64,000 nucleotides of DNA. Source: JBBPYC01 sp038200275. Lineage in GTDB: Bacteria; Pseudomonadota; Gammaproteobacteria; Burkholderiales; Burkholderiaceae_C. The position numbers and the translations under genes are program-made. Shown piece after piece: positions 1-7,022 of the stretch; the first letter of the stretch is position 1; each line of letters begins with the position of its first letter. The stretch is from assembly GCA_038200275.1 (NCBI GenBank), contig JBBPYC010000048.1, positions 1 to 64,000 of the forward strand, given 5' to 3'. Under the pieces are notes generated by a model, which saw only the letters and a list, made by a program, of their open reading frames with translations, made no database searches and had not been told where the DNA came from.

Positions 1-103
1 CACAGCACCACATGCGGCAGGTCATACATCCTGCCTTGGCCTCGCCTACTGTCTTCCACGTCCCTCAAGTCTGTCAGCGTCAACATCAGGTCTGTCTATC
101 TCA

Positions 104-805
104 TCAAGGTAGGGGGATTCTCAGCGTTGAACAGCCCTGCCTTGCGCCCCCTGGCTTAGTTGATGCTGGAACGCCACCTATTAAAAAAGCTCCATTCTGC
201 GCAAAAATGCGGGGATCAATACTAGGTGGCTTCCACGCAAAGGATGAAGTGGTCCATATTTCTTGATCTAACCGGTCGGCTTTCCAAGGACGGGTCAATG
301 AGTCCTCCCAAGGTCGCTTATCTACGTCCTCGTTTATAATCTTATTCGTTACGTCAAATGCAAATAGTCGCGCATCAGTGTCCTTGAACGCTTCTTCCCC
401 GTTATTCCACTTTTTCTCAACGGCAAAGAAGACGCCAACCCAAGCATTAAAAGTTATGTCTATCAAGCGTGTGGGTGCGCCGTAATGCTGAAGAATTGCG
501 AGCTGATTAAGTATTGAGAGTCGACCTCTGTCTGGGTGAGAATGAAGACCCCAGCGATGCAGGTCGATCAAGATATTTGACTCTGAGTCTGCTAATTCAC
601 TTTCAACAGCATTACGGTTTTTGGTAAGGCTTAGTCTGCGATAGAGCGAGCTGTGTAGAGCCCAATTCGCATCGACTTGGCCCCGCCAAGCAAACTTAAT
701 GTTTTTCGCTACGGATTTTTCCATCACTTGATTGATGGATTTAAGTAGGCCGTCAAAGTCTTGAATTTCGACTTCAAAGTTCTCCCAGAATTCGGATGGC
801 TTCAT
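104..805 (-). CDS. FRG-domain protein
   Basis: A 233-residue protein with the FRG signature: an FxWRGQ-type motif (FAWRGQ, about residues 38-43), then LHSSLYRRL, a QHYGAPTRLIDIT block near residues 105-117 and an AQNGAFLIGGVP block near the C-terminus. FRG (Fic/ReC-associated, glycine-rich) domains are of unsettled biochemical function and are often found in accessory or defence regions. The protein ends about 25 residues after the GGVP block, whereas relatives as I recall them carry a further C-terminal stretch, so this copy may be shortened. The gene is clearly poorer in GC than everything right of about 960, which suggests horizontal transfer. It has no operon partner here. Bases 1-103 beyond its 3' end hold nothing I can recognise. 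Domain call is fairly sure; the biological role is unknown. Confidence 0.8.
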   Translation of the reverse strand: MKPSEFWENFEVEIQDFDGLLKSINQVMEKSVAKNIKFAWRGQVDANWALHSSLYRRLSLTKNRNAVESELADSESNILIDLHRWGLHSHPDRGRLSILNQLAILQHYGAPTRLIDITFNAWVGVFFAVEKKWNNGEEAFKDTDARLFAFDVTNKIINEDVDKRPWEDSLTRPWKADRLDQEIWTTSSFAWKPPSIDPRIFAQNGAFLIGGVPASTKPGGARQGCSTLRIPLP

Positions 806-819
806 GAGTTTTCCTAGGT

Positions 820-839
820 CGTCTAACTAGAATTAGACG
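820..839. promoter_or_regulatory. Inverted repeat just upstream of the FRG gene
   Basis: A perfect inverted repeat, CGTCTAA-N6-TTAGACG, lies 15 bases before the FRG start codon. It could be an operator or a hairpin in the 5' leader. Only the symmetry is seen directly; no regulator is known. Confidence 0.4.
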
Positions 840-1104
840 GCAGCGATCCTAGCCGAGGAAGTCGCCTAAATCAACGTCTTATGCTGTTGATCACTGGAAA
901 CGTGTTCTTGCTGTACCGTTTAGGCAAACCTAAATATTTCCGGATGATCACGTAACACGGCAGAACGGGCAGGTCACATGCCCCCCCCGCCAGAGACAGC
1001 GCCTGCAGCAGCGCGGAGCGAGCTCTACAGCGCTCGCCGATGAGGCGAAACCGAGTTTCCAAGCAAGGCCCGGATCAACGCCCCGGTTCACTTTATGACC
1101 TCGC
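840..1104. other. Intergenic stretch at the composition boundary
   Basis: No convincing gene. The first part (to about 960) shares the lower GC of the FRG gene. A run of eight C at 981-988 follows, after which composition is that of the rest of the window. A 63-codon minus-strand frame at 871-1062 has no recognisable product and crosses the composition boundary. The boundary probably marks the edge of an acquired segment. Confidence 0.4.
919..934. promoter_or_regulatory. Second inverted repeat upstream of the FRG gene
   Basis: TTTAGG-CAAA-CCTAAA, a perfect six-base arm hairpin, lies about 115 bases upstream of the FRG start, still inside the AT-richer patch. It may be a second operator or the terminator-like end of a lost gene; there is no T-run. 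Confidence 0.3.
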
Positions 1105-1932
1105 TCAGGCCGATCGGGCGGCTTCTGCGGTTTTGCCGATCGGAACCAGATCGATGTCGTGTTTGGCCAACATGGAATCGAAATCGTCGGCGCTCAGCAC
1201 CCTGAACTCCGCATGGCGCGACGCAAGCAATGCGTCGTTGATCGGCTCGGCCGTGGGCGCGGCCGGGTGACACATCAGCAGGTCGCCGTCCTGCGCCATC
1301 GCCAGCCATTCGTCCAGCAGCTGGGCGTACCTGGCCGCGTCGGCTTTGAAGTTGTGCACGCCGAGCAGGCGCCCGCTGAATCGGTGCGCTTGGCCGTTGG
1401 CGGCTCGGCGCAGTCCGGCGGCGCCCAGGGTTTCGATGATGCGCGGCTTGAGCGCGCGTGGCGCGGCGGCGCGCGTGCTGCGCAGCCATGGCAGCCGCTC
1501 CCGGTAGCGGCGGGACAGCGCCTGCAACAGCATATCCCGCACCACCGGCAGTTGATGCACATGCTGGTGGCCGTCCACATAATCCGGCGCCCGGTGCGCG
1601 TGGGCTTCGAATGCGTCGAGTTGCGCTTCGATTTCCTCGCGCAGTTGCTCGCGGTCGAGCCGGCGGGCGTACGCCGCCGCAATCAGGTGCGGCAGCCGAC
1701 GCGCCGGCTGCCGTATGGGGTGTTCGGTCAGGTCCAGATGCAAACCCAGCTCGGTTTTGTCCCGCGACAGCGCAGCAAGCGCGGCGGCCGAATTGCCCCA
1801 GGCCGGTGCGGCGACCATGCAGCTCACCGCGTTCAGCCGGCCCAGCTCGGCCAGGCGGAACACGGCGGCGTTGACGCCGGCGTGCAGGCCGAAGTCATCC
1901 ACGCAGAGTGCGATGCGTCGGCGTGGGGTCAC
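1105..1932 (-). CDS. ChbG/HpnK (YdjC) family carbohydrate deacetylase, NaxD-like
   Basis: A 275-residue metal-dependent deacetylase. The family removes N-acetyl groups from sugars; members include ChbG, HpnK of hopanoid synthesis and NaxD, which deacetylates undecaprenyl-phosphate-linked GalNAc. Visible motifs: the CVDDFG aspartates (residues 12-13), His65 in LHLDLTEH and the VDGHQHVH metal/catalytic block (120-126). The GTG start at 1932 is chosen because it gives a GTGA overlap with the stop of the ArnT-like gene and removes an upstream extension that only reads through that gene. It is the third gene of an operon with a GT2 glycosyltransferase and an ArnT-like transferase, and that context favours a NaxD-like role on a lipid-linked aminosugar over chitooligosaccharide breakdown. 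No radical-SAM HpnJ or squalene cyclase is nearby, so a hopanoid role is less likely. Confidence 0.85.
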   Translation of the reverse strand: MTPRRRIALCVDDFGLHAGVNAAVFRLAELGRLNAVSCMVAAPAWGNSAAALAALSRDKTELGLHLDLTEHPIRQPARRLPHLIAAAYARRLDREQLREEIEAQLDAFEAHAHRAPDYVDGHQHVHQLPVVRDMLLQALSRRYRERLPWLRSTRAAAPRALKPRIIETLGAAGLRRAANGQAHRFSGRLLGVHNFKADAARYAQLLDEWLAMAQDGDLLMCHPAAPTAEPINDALLASRHAEFRVLSADDFDSMLAKHDIDLVPIGKTAEAARSA

Positions 1933-3521
1933 GACGCTGCCGACTTGGCTGCAGCCGGTTGGTTGGGCAGCGGCGCACAGCGCAGCACGTCGGCGAGTGG
2001 GCCGCTGACGGTGTCGAGCCGCCACAACACCGCGTGGGAGGTGCTGACCACCTTTGTGGCCTGGTCCAGGAACGGGTAGCTGTTCGACGACACCGGCGCG
2101 CCGACCAGCCAGACGCGCGGCGCTGCGCAGATCGTGGGCACCAGCGCGCTCGGCTCGATCAGCACGCCTTCGGCGCGCGCGGGCTCGAACCGCGCGGCGT
2201 CACCGAGTTCGCGCGCCCAGCCGTCCGGCCGAACGAACGCGGGCTCGGTCCAGCGGCCGACGATGATTGCGGGCGACTCGAGCCCGGCGTACAGCGGCAC
2301 GTCATAGAAATTTCCGTCGACATAGATCACCGGCTCGCCAGCGGCACGCTCGGCCGCGATCGCGCGCCCGACCAAGGCGGAAGAACGCGGCTGCAGCCAT
2401 ACCGCGGCCACCGCCAGCGTCGCACACAGCACACCCGCAAACACCGCGCTGGCAAGAAACCACCGCCGGCCCGACACGGGCGCTGTGCCGACCGCATCGG
2501 CAGTCAGCCACGCCAGGGCCGGCAGCACTGGCAACACGTAGCCGACGAGCTTGGATGTCGGCATCGAAAAGAAAGCGACGACGACGACGAGCCAGCTCCA
2601 CATCAGCAGCCGGATCGAACCCAGACCGACACCTGCACCCCACCAACTCCGCACAGCCCGCGGCAGCCAGCCGGACCAAGGCAGCACGCCGACCAGCAGC
2701 ACGGCGGGATAGAACCACCACGGCTGGGGGTTGTTGAAACCGGTCGCGGTGAAACGGTTCCAGTGCTGCTCGACAAAGAAATAGTCAAAGAATTCCGGGT
2801 AGTGCAACTGCATCAGCACGAACCAGGGCGCCGCCACGGCCAGGAACACGATCGGCCCCGGCCACCACAGCAACGTCGCGATGCCGCGCCAGGCGCGGGC
2901 CGGTACCAGCCAGACCAGCAGCACCAGCGCAGGCAGCGCCGCACCAATCAGCCCTTTGGCAAGCAGGCCAAGTCCGGCAAAGGCCCACATCGTGAGTACC
3001 GCCCAACGATTCGGCAGCCCGGCCTTCTGCAGCAGCACGGCATGCGCACCACACAAGATAGTGACGGCGATGCAACCCGCGACCAACATGTCCAGATTCG
3101 CATACTGGGCCGCTCCATAAAACAGCGGCTGCGTCGCGAGTACGAGCAACGCCACGTTCGCGCGGTGCGAGCCCGACCAGCGCCGCATGAACAAGTACAG
3201 CGCCGCACACCCGGCCCACGCGCCTGCCAGCGGCGCGAGCCGCGCGGCCCACTCGTTCAGCCCGAAGACCGACATGCCGGCGGCCGACAGCCAGTAAAAC
3301 AGCGGCGGCTTGTGGAAAAACGGCAGCCCGTCGAGCCGCGGCACGAGCCAGTCACCGCTTTGCACCATGCTCCAGGCCACGCCGACATAGCGGCCTTCGT
3401 CGGGCATGGCGAATGGTCGCATCCAGCTCAGAAACGTCAGCCAGACAAGCACCAGCAACAGCACGGGCAGCGCATGGCGCGGCGATGCAGGCGGCGTTTG
3501 AGGCGGCTGCCCAGGCAGCAT
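1929..3521 (-). CDS. ArnT-like glycosyltransferase (GT39/PMT family)
   Basis: An integral inner-membrane protein of 530 residues from the ATG at 3521, with many hydrophobic helices. Near the N-terminus it has the acidic MPDEGRYVGVA motif in the first periplasmic loop and the FHKPPLFYW motif, both typical of ArnT. ArnT-type enzymes transfer an aminosugar from undecaprenyl phosphate to lipid A or another periplasmic acceptor. The start at 3521 lies 16 bases after the stop of the GT2 gene; the frame stays open further upstream but only as read-through. It overlaps the deacetylase by four bases. The set GT2 + ArnT-like + deacetylase parallels FlmF2-FlmK-NaxD of Francisella and the Lgm proteins of Bordetella. 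The acceptor and sugar are inferred, not shown. Confidence 0.88.
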   Translation of the reverse strand: MLPGQPPQTPPASPRHALPVLLLVLVWLTFLSWMRPFAMPDEGRYVGVAWSMVQSGDWLVPRLDGLPFFHKPPLFYWLSAAGMSVFGLNEWAARLAPLAGAWAGCAALYLFMRRWSGSHRANVALLVLATQPLFYGAAQYANLDMLVAGCIAVTILCGAHAVLLQKAGLPNRWAVLTMWAFAGLGLLAKGLIGAALPALVLLVWLVPARAWRGIATLLWWPGPIVFLAVAAPWFVLMQLHYPEFFDYFFVEQHWNRFTATGFNNPQPWWFYPAVLLVGVLPWSGWLPRAVRSWWGAGVGLGSIRLLMWSWLVVVVAFFSMPTSKLVGYVLPVLPALAWLTADAVGTAPVSGRRWFLASAVFAGVLCATLAVAAVWLQPRSSALVGRAIAAERAAGEPVIYVDGNFYDVPLYAGLESPAIIVGRWTEPAFVRPDGWARELGDAARFEPARAEGVLIEPSALVPTICAAPRVWLVGAPVSSNSYPFLDQATKVVSTSHAVLWRLDTVSGPLADVLRCAPLPNQPAAAKSAAS

Positions 3522-3537
3522 TTGCGGCGCAGCCAAC

Positions 3538-4608
3538 TCAGTGGTCCGCGGGCTTTTGCAAGCCACGGCCGAATTCGCGCCGGACCACAAAGAGCGGACG
3601 CGCCTTGACCTCTTCGTAGATGCGACCCACGTACTCACCAAGCACACCCAGCGCAATCAGCATGAAGCCGAGCATCAGTGCCATGCCGCAGACGATGGTG
3701 GTCCAGCCCGATACGGCGTCGCCCCAGATCAGGTAAGCGAAGGTAATCCAGGCGCCGTAGCCAAAACCGAGCAGCGCGATCACGATGCCCACAACGCTGG
3801 CCGCACGCAGTGGCCAGATCGTGAAGGCCGTCAGCCCGTCGATCGACAACCGCAACAAGGTCAAGTAGTTGTAGTGGCTGCGGCCGCTTGCGCGGGGCGG
3901 TGGCTGGTAAGGCAGGGCCACGGTGTCAAAGCCGATCCACGCATACAGCCCTTTCATGAAGCGGTTGCGTTCCGGCAAATCCAGCAGCGCATCAACCGCC
4001 ACGCGGTCCAGCAGTCGAAAGTCGCCCGCGTCCTTTGGCACCTGCACTCGACTACCAGCGTTCACAAGCGCATAGAACCAGCCGGTGCCGAAACGTTTCA
4101 AGCGCGTCTCGTCACGCCGGCTCTCCCGCACGGCATAAACGACTTCGGCACCGCGACGCCAGTGTTCGACCATCTGCACGATCAGCTCAGGCGGGTGCTG
4201 CAGATCGGCATCCATCAGCACCACCACGCGGCCGTGTGCCGCGGCCAGCCCGGCACTCAACGCCGCTTCCTTGCCGAAATTGCGCGACAGCTGCAGCACG
4301 CGCACGCCGGACTCGGCGGTCCAGTCGGCGAGCTGCATGGCGGTGTCGTCCACGCTGCCGTCGTCGACCAGCACGATCTCCCATTCGGGGCTCAAATGGC
4401 CAAGCACCGCGCGCAGGCGCGGCAGCAGCAATGCAAGGTTGGCTGCCTCGTTGCGGCACGGAATTACACAGGACAGCGAACTCGGCGCATCGCGCCGCTC
4501 GTCCGCTGGCGTGGCAGGCGCTTGAGTGGCCACGCCCTCCCCCGGCGGCGCCCCGGCGCGCGTTGGATAGGCGGCGGCGCGCACAGCGACGGACGGCGAA
4601 CGGCTCAT
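3538..4608 (-). CDS. GT2 polyprenyl-phosphate glycosyltransferase (ArnC/FlmF-like)
   Basis: A 356-residue DPM1/ArnC-type enzyme that loads a sugar onto undecaprenyl phosphate at the cytoplasmic face. Seen: the nucleotide-sugar fold start SCVIPCRNEAANL, the VLVDDGSVDDT motif, the DADLQHPPELI metal-binding motif and the ERNRFMKGLYAWIG block, followed by two C-terminal transmembrane helices (about residues 260-330). The ATG at 4608 is preferred; the frame is open up to 4743 but the added residues are low-complexity. It is the first gene of the three-gene operon reaching to 1105. The 279 bases upstream (4609-4887) hold no other gene and presumably the promoter, though I see no clear box. Family call is firm; donor sugar is unknown. 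Confidence 0.9.
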   Translation of the reverse strand: MSRSPSVAVRAAAYPTRAGAPPGEGVATQAPATPADERRDAPSSLSCVIPCRNEAANLALLLPRLRAVLGHLSPEWEIVLVDDGSVDDTAMQLADWTAESGVRVLQLSRNFGKEAALSAGLAAAHGRVVVLMDADLQHPPELIVQMVEHWRRGAEVVYAVRESRRDETRLKRFGTGWFYALVNAGSRVQVPKDAGDFRLLDRVAVDALLDLPERNRFMKGLYAWIGFDTVALPYQPPPRASGRSHYNYLTLLRLSIDGLTAFTIWPLRAASVVGIVIALLGFGYGAWITFAYLIWGDAVSGWTTIVCGMALMLGFMLIALGVLGEYVGRIYEEVKARPLFVVRREFGRGLQKPADH

Positions 4609-4887
4609 GCGTGCAATGGCTCTATTTGATTGAATTCGGTGCAGCAGGCGCGCTACAGGTAAGGAGGGAGGCGTGCTGCCCGCGAAGAGTTCCCAGCCCG
4701 CAATCCCCATCAAGGCCGCCCCGCTGGACTGACGCGGTGTCATCGTCGCAGACGATCAACGCGGGTGAAAAGGAAATCCTCTGTCAAGTCGTAGGCAGAC
4801 CTGGTGCTGCCGCAAACCCTGCCCGACCCTGTCGCTGGCGGGCATGGTACACGATCGATCTGCGGCAGCAGCTGTGCCGCGCACCCC

Positions 4888-5574
4888 TCAGACCGGCGTG
4901 ACGCACCACGGCGCGGTGCGCTCCACCAGCCCGGCCCAAAGTGCCCAGCCCGAACTGACAAGCAGCGCGGCTCCGCCAAGCCGCGCGCCCACCTGTTCGC
5001 CCAGCCGGGTGCGCAATTGCTGCAGCCCCCAGGGTGCTGCCAGCAGGACGAGGCCCGAGGCAACCGCGAACGAGGCCATCGCAGCCGCACCCCGCCCGGG
5101 GCTGCCCGCGAGCATGGCAAACAACAACGCCGAATACAGCAACCCGCAAGGCATGAACGCCCACAACACGCCCAGCAACAGCGGCGCCGGCCGGCTCGTC
5201 ATGTTGACCCGACTGCGCAACGTCTGCCACACCGCGCGAGCCCCCTGCTCCAGCCATACCGGTTGCCGCGCCTGCCACAGCAGTGTTACGCCCACAGCAG
5301 CCACCGCCGCATGAAAGAGCACCCAGACCGGCCGCAACGACGCCGAGCGCACGGACAGCCAGCCGATTGCGTCCAGCGACGCAGCCGCCACGGCGCCGAG
5401 CACCGCATAGCCGAACACGCGGCCGAGCTGAAATTGCCAAGCCGCGTGCCGGCTGCCGCCGTCAGCGCCCATCCGGCCGATGCCGGCGCACGCCGTGCCA
5501 CACATCGCAATGCAGTGCGGGCCTCCAGCCAACCCCATCAGCCAGGCTGAAATCAACAAGGCGCCGAGCGTCAT
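4888..5574 (-). CDS. TauE/SafE (UreH-like) membrane protein of the cbb3 region
   Basis: A 228-residue membrane protein with about six hydrophobic helices. The first helix carries the motif GGPHCIAMCGTAC, similar to the GSxHCxGMCGG signature of UreH-like/SafE proteins found near cbb3 oxidase genes; His and Cys there could bind a metal. The start at 5574 (MTLGALL) places this helix at the very N-terminus, while the longer frame from 5598 adds only basic residues. It is divergent from fnr. In many proteobacteria such genes sit beside ccoI/ccoS, so a part in copper handling or oxidase assembly is plausible, but transport of sulfite or other anions cannot be excluded from sequence. Confidence 0.8.
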   Translation of the reverse strand: MTLGALLISAWLMGLAGGPHCIAMCGTACAGIGRMGADGGSRHAAWQFQLGRVFGYAVLGAVAAASLDAIGWLSVRSASLRPVWVLFHAAVAAVGVTLLWQARQPVWLEQGARAVWQTLRSRVNMTSRPAPLLLGVLWAFMPCGLLYSALLFAMLAGSPGRGAAAMASFAVASGLVLLAAPWGLQQLRTRLGEQVGARLGGAALLVSSGWALWAGLVERTAPWCVTPV

Positions 5575-5720
5575 TCCACGGCGACGCGCAGCAGGCACGA
5601 CAAAGATGCCCTACTGGAAGCTCGTTTTGGTGCCCGAACGGGTGCAGTCTGCCGCCGCCGCTGAGCCTGCTGAGAGTCGGTCGTTCGGCCAAATGCACAA
5701 GCCGCTAAGCTAGCCGGACC

Positions 5721-6461
5721 ATGCAAACGACCGATGAACCTGTGACCAGCGTCGCCTTCAAGACGGCGTGCGGACACTGCAACATGCGCGAGTTGTGCCT
5801 GCCGGTGGGTCTGAGCGCATGCGAGCTCGACCGCATCGACCAGATGATTGCGCAGCGGCGGTCGATCGCGCGCGGTGACACGCTGTTTCGAGCCGGGGAT
5901 CGGTTTCATGCGCTCTATGCGATCCGCACGGGGTTTCTCAAGACCTGCGTGCTGGCCGCTAACGGACGCGAGCAAGTCACAGGCTTTCAGATGGCCGGTG
6001 AGATCATCGGGCTCGACGGCATCGTCGCTGACCAGCACAGCTGCAGTGCGGTCGCACTGGAAGACGCCGAGATCTGTGTGTTGCCGTACCAGCGAATCGA
6101 AGAGCTCTCGCGCGACTTCCCCGCGCTGCAAAGGCACGTCCATAAGATCATGAGCCGCGAAATCGTGCTGGACCAGGGCGTGATGTTGCTGCTGGGCAGC
6201 ATGCGCGCTGAAGAAAGACTCGCGGTTTTTTTGGGCAATCTCGTGCGCCGGTTGCACGCGCGCGGCTTTTCGAAGACCGAACTGGTGCTGCGCATGACGC
6301 GCGAGGAGATCGGCAGCTTCCTCGGCCTGAAGCTTGAGACGGTTAGCCGCACGTTTTCGGCGATGGCCAACCAGGGCATCGTCGAAGTGCGTCAGCGCCA
6401 TGTGCGCATCATCGATGCGGACGCGCTCGAACGCCTGGTCAACCCGGTTCGATGCCATTGA
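5721..6461 (+). CDS. fnr: Fnr-type oxygen-sensing transcription regulator
   Basis: A 246-residue Crp/Fnr regulator. Cys17, Cys20 and Cys26 near the N-terminus (ACGHCNMRELC) plus Cys108 (HSCSAV) reproduce the four cluster ligands of E. coli Fnr, so it should bind an oxygen-labile [4Fe-4S] cluster. A cyclic-nucleotide-like beta-barrel follows, then a dimer helix and a helix-turn-helix (MTREEIGSFLGLKLETVSR) with the Fnr-type recognition pattern ExxSR. It should recognise TTGAT-N4-ATCAA; two perfect copies lie at 11804-11817 and 14391-14404 in front of cbb3 genes, which makes the local regulatory circuit clear. Its 3' end overlaps the convergent small membrane gene by 23 bases. I found no Fnr box in front of fnr itself. 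Confidence 0.95.
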   Translation: MQTTDEPVTSVAFKTACGHCNMRELCLPVGLSACELDRIDQMIAQRRSIARGDTLFRAGDRFHALYAIRTGFLKTCVLAANGREQVTGFQMAGEIIGLDGIVADQHSCSAVALEDAEICVLPYQRIEELSRDFPALQRHVHKIMSREIVLDQGVMLLLGSMRAEERLAVFLGNLVRRLHARGFSKTELVLRMTREEIGSFLGLKLETVSRTFSAMANQGIVEVRQRHVRIIDADALERLVNPVRCH

Positions 6462-6702
6462 GCGCTCGCCGGCTCGGCACGGCCAGCAGTACCGTCAATG
6501 CGGTGGCCACCATCGCGATCAGCCAGAACGTGAAAAACGCTGCGGTGTAGATCCCTGAGCGTGACAGCTCCACCGGTTGTCCAAGCCAATGCAGGGTTGT
6601 TGGATCGACCAGTGAGAACACCAGCGCCTCCATCAGGCAGGCGCTGAAAAACGCCGGCCAGACGATCCAGATCCACGCATGATGTGATTGCGCGTGAATC
6701 AT
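6439..6702 (-). CDS. Small two-helix membrane protein at the end of the cco operon
   Basis: An 87-residue protein with two clear hydrophobic helices (about residues 11-30 and 52-75) and little else. I do not recognise a named family. It starts with an ATGA overlap with the FixH-like gene, so it is co-translated as the last gene of the cbb3 operon, which argues that it is real. Its last codons overlap the end of fnr on the opposite strand. A role in oxidase assembly or stability is an inference from position only. Confidence 0.7.
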   Translation of the reverse strand: MIHAQSHHAWIWIVWPAFFSACLMEALVFSLVDPTTLHWLGQPVELSRSGIYTAAFFTFWLIAMVATALTVLLAVPSRRALNGIEPG

Positions 6703-6995
6703 GGTTTCGGCGCATTGATCACTGCAGCCGGGGTCGCTGCGTGGTTGCGCGCCTGCACAGCGGGCAATCGCGCGGGGTTGACCGCGACGCTGGCAGCCTT
6801 ACCGCGATTGTCGGCATCGGACATCCGCAATTCGGGGCGTGGCGGCTCGCTGCCCAGCACCGGATCGGGCCGCGTAACGGCCAGCCAGATGGTTACCATG
6901 CAGGCGGCTACGACGATCGCCGGCCCGGCGATCACGAGCCAGACATGGCCGTAGCGCCACCACGGCAGCGGCACCGGATTGGCAAGGTCATGCAT
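6699..6995 (-). CDS. Short FixH/CcoH-like membrane protein
   Basis: A 98-residue protein that begins like FixH/CcoH: PWWRYGHVWLVIAGPAIVV followed by a single transmembrane helix and a TRPDP turn. FixH proteins are needed for cbb3 assembly and usually run to about 150-170 residues with a periplasmic domain; here the tail after residue 45 is short, Pro/Ala-rich and unlike that domain. It lies 27 bases behind ccoG and overlaps the next gene by ATGA, exactly the position of ccoH. I read it as a reduced CcoH. A separate small-protein family that shares only the N-terminal helix is the alternative. Confidence 0.65.
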   Translation of the reverse strand: MHDLANPVPLPWWRYGHVWLVIAGPAIVVAACMVTIWLAVTRPDPVLGSEPPRPELRMSDADNRGKAASVAVNPARLPAVQARNHAATPAAVINAPKP

Positions 6996-7022
6996 CGACA
7001 GGTCTCCTACGCTCGGTTGCGA

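Noticed and set aside
871..1062. 63-codon minus-strand frame between the FRG and deacetylase genes
   Set aside because: No recognised family, no ribosome-binding site, and it spans the composition boundary and a C-run; more likely chance.
1929..3521. Hopanoid (hpn) operon reading for the 1105-4608 genes
   Set aside because: Only the deacetylase family fits; squalene cyclase, HpnJ and other hpn genes are missing, and an ArnT-like gene fits lipid A modification better.
1908..3608. Long plus-strand frame of over 560 codons
   Set aside because: Antisense to the ArnT-like gene; its product is Arg/Gln/His-rich and resembles no family, as expected for mirror frames in GC-rich DNA.
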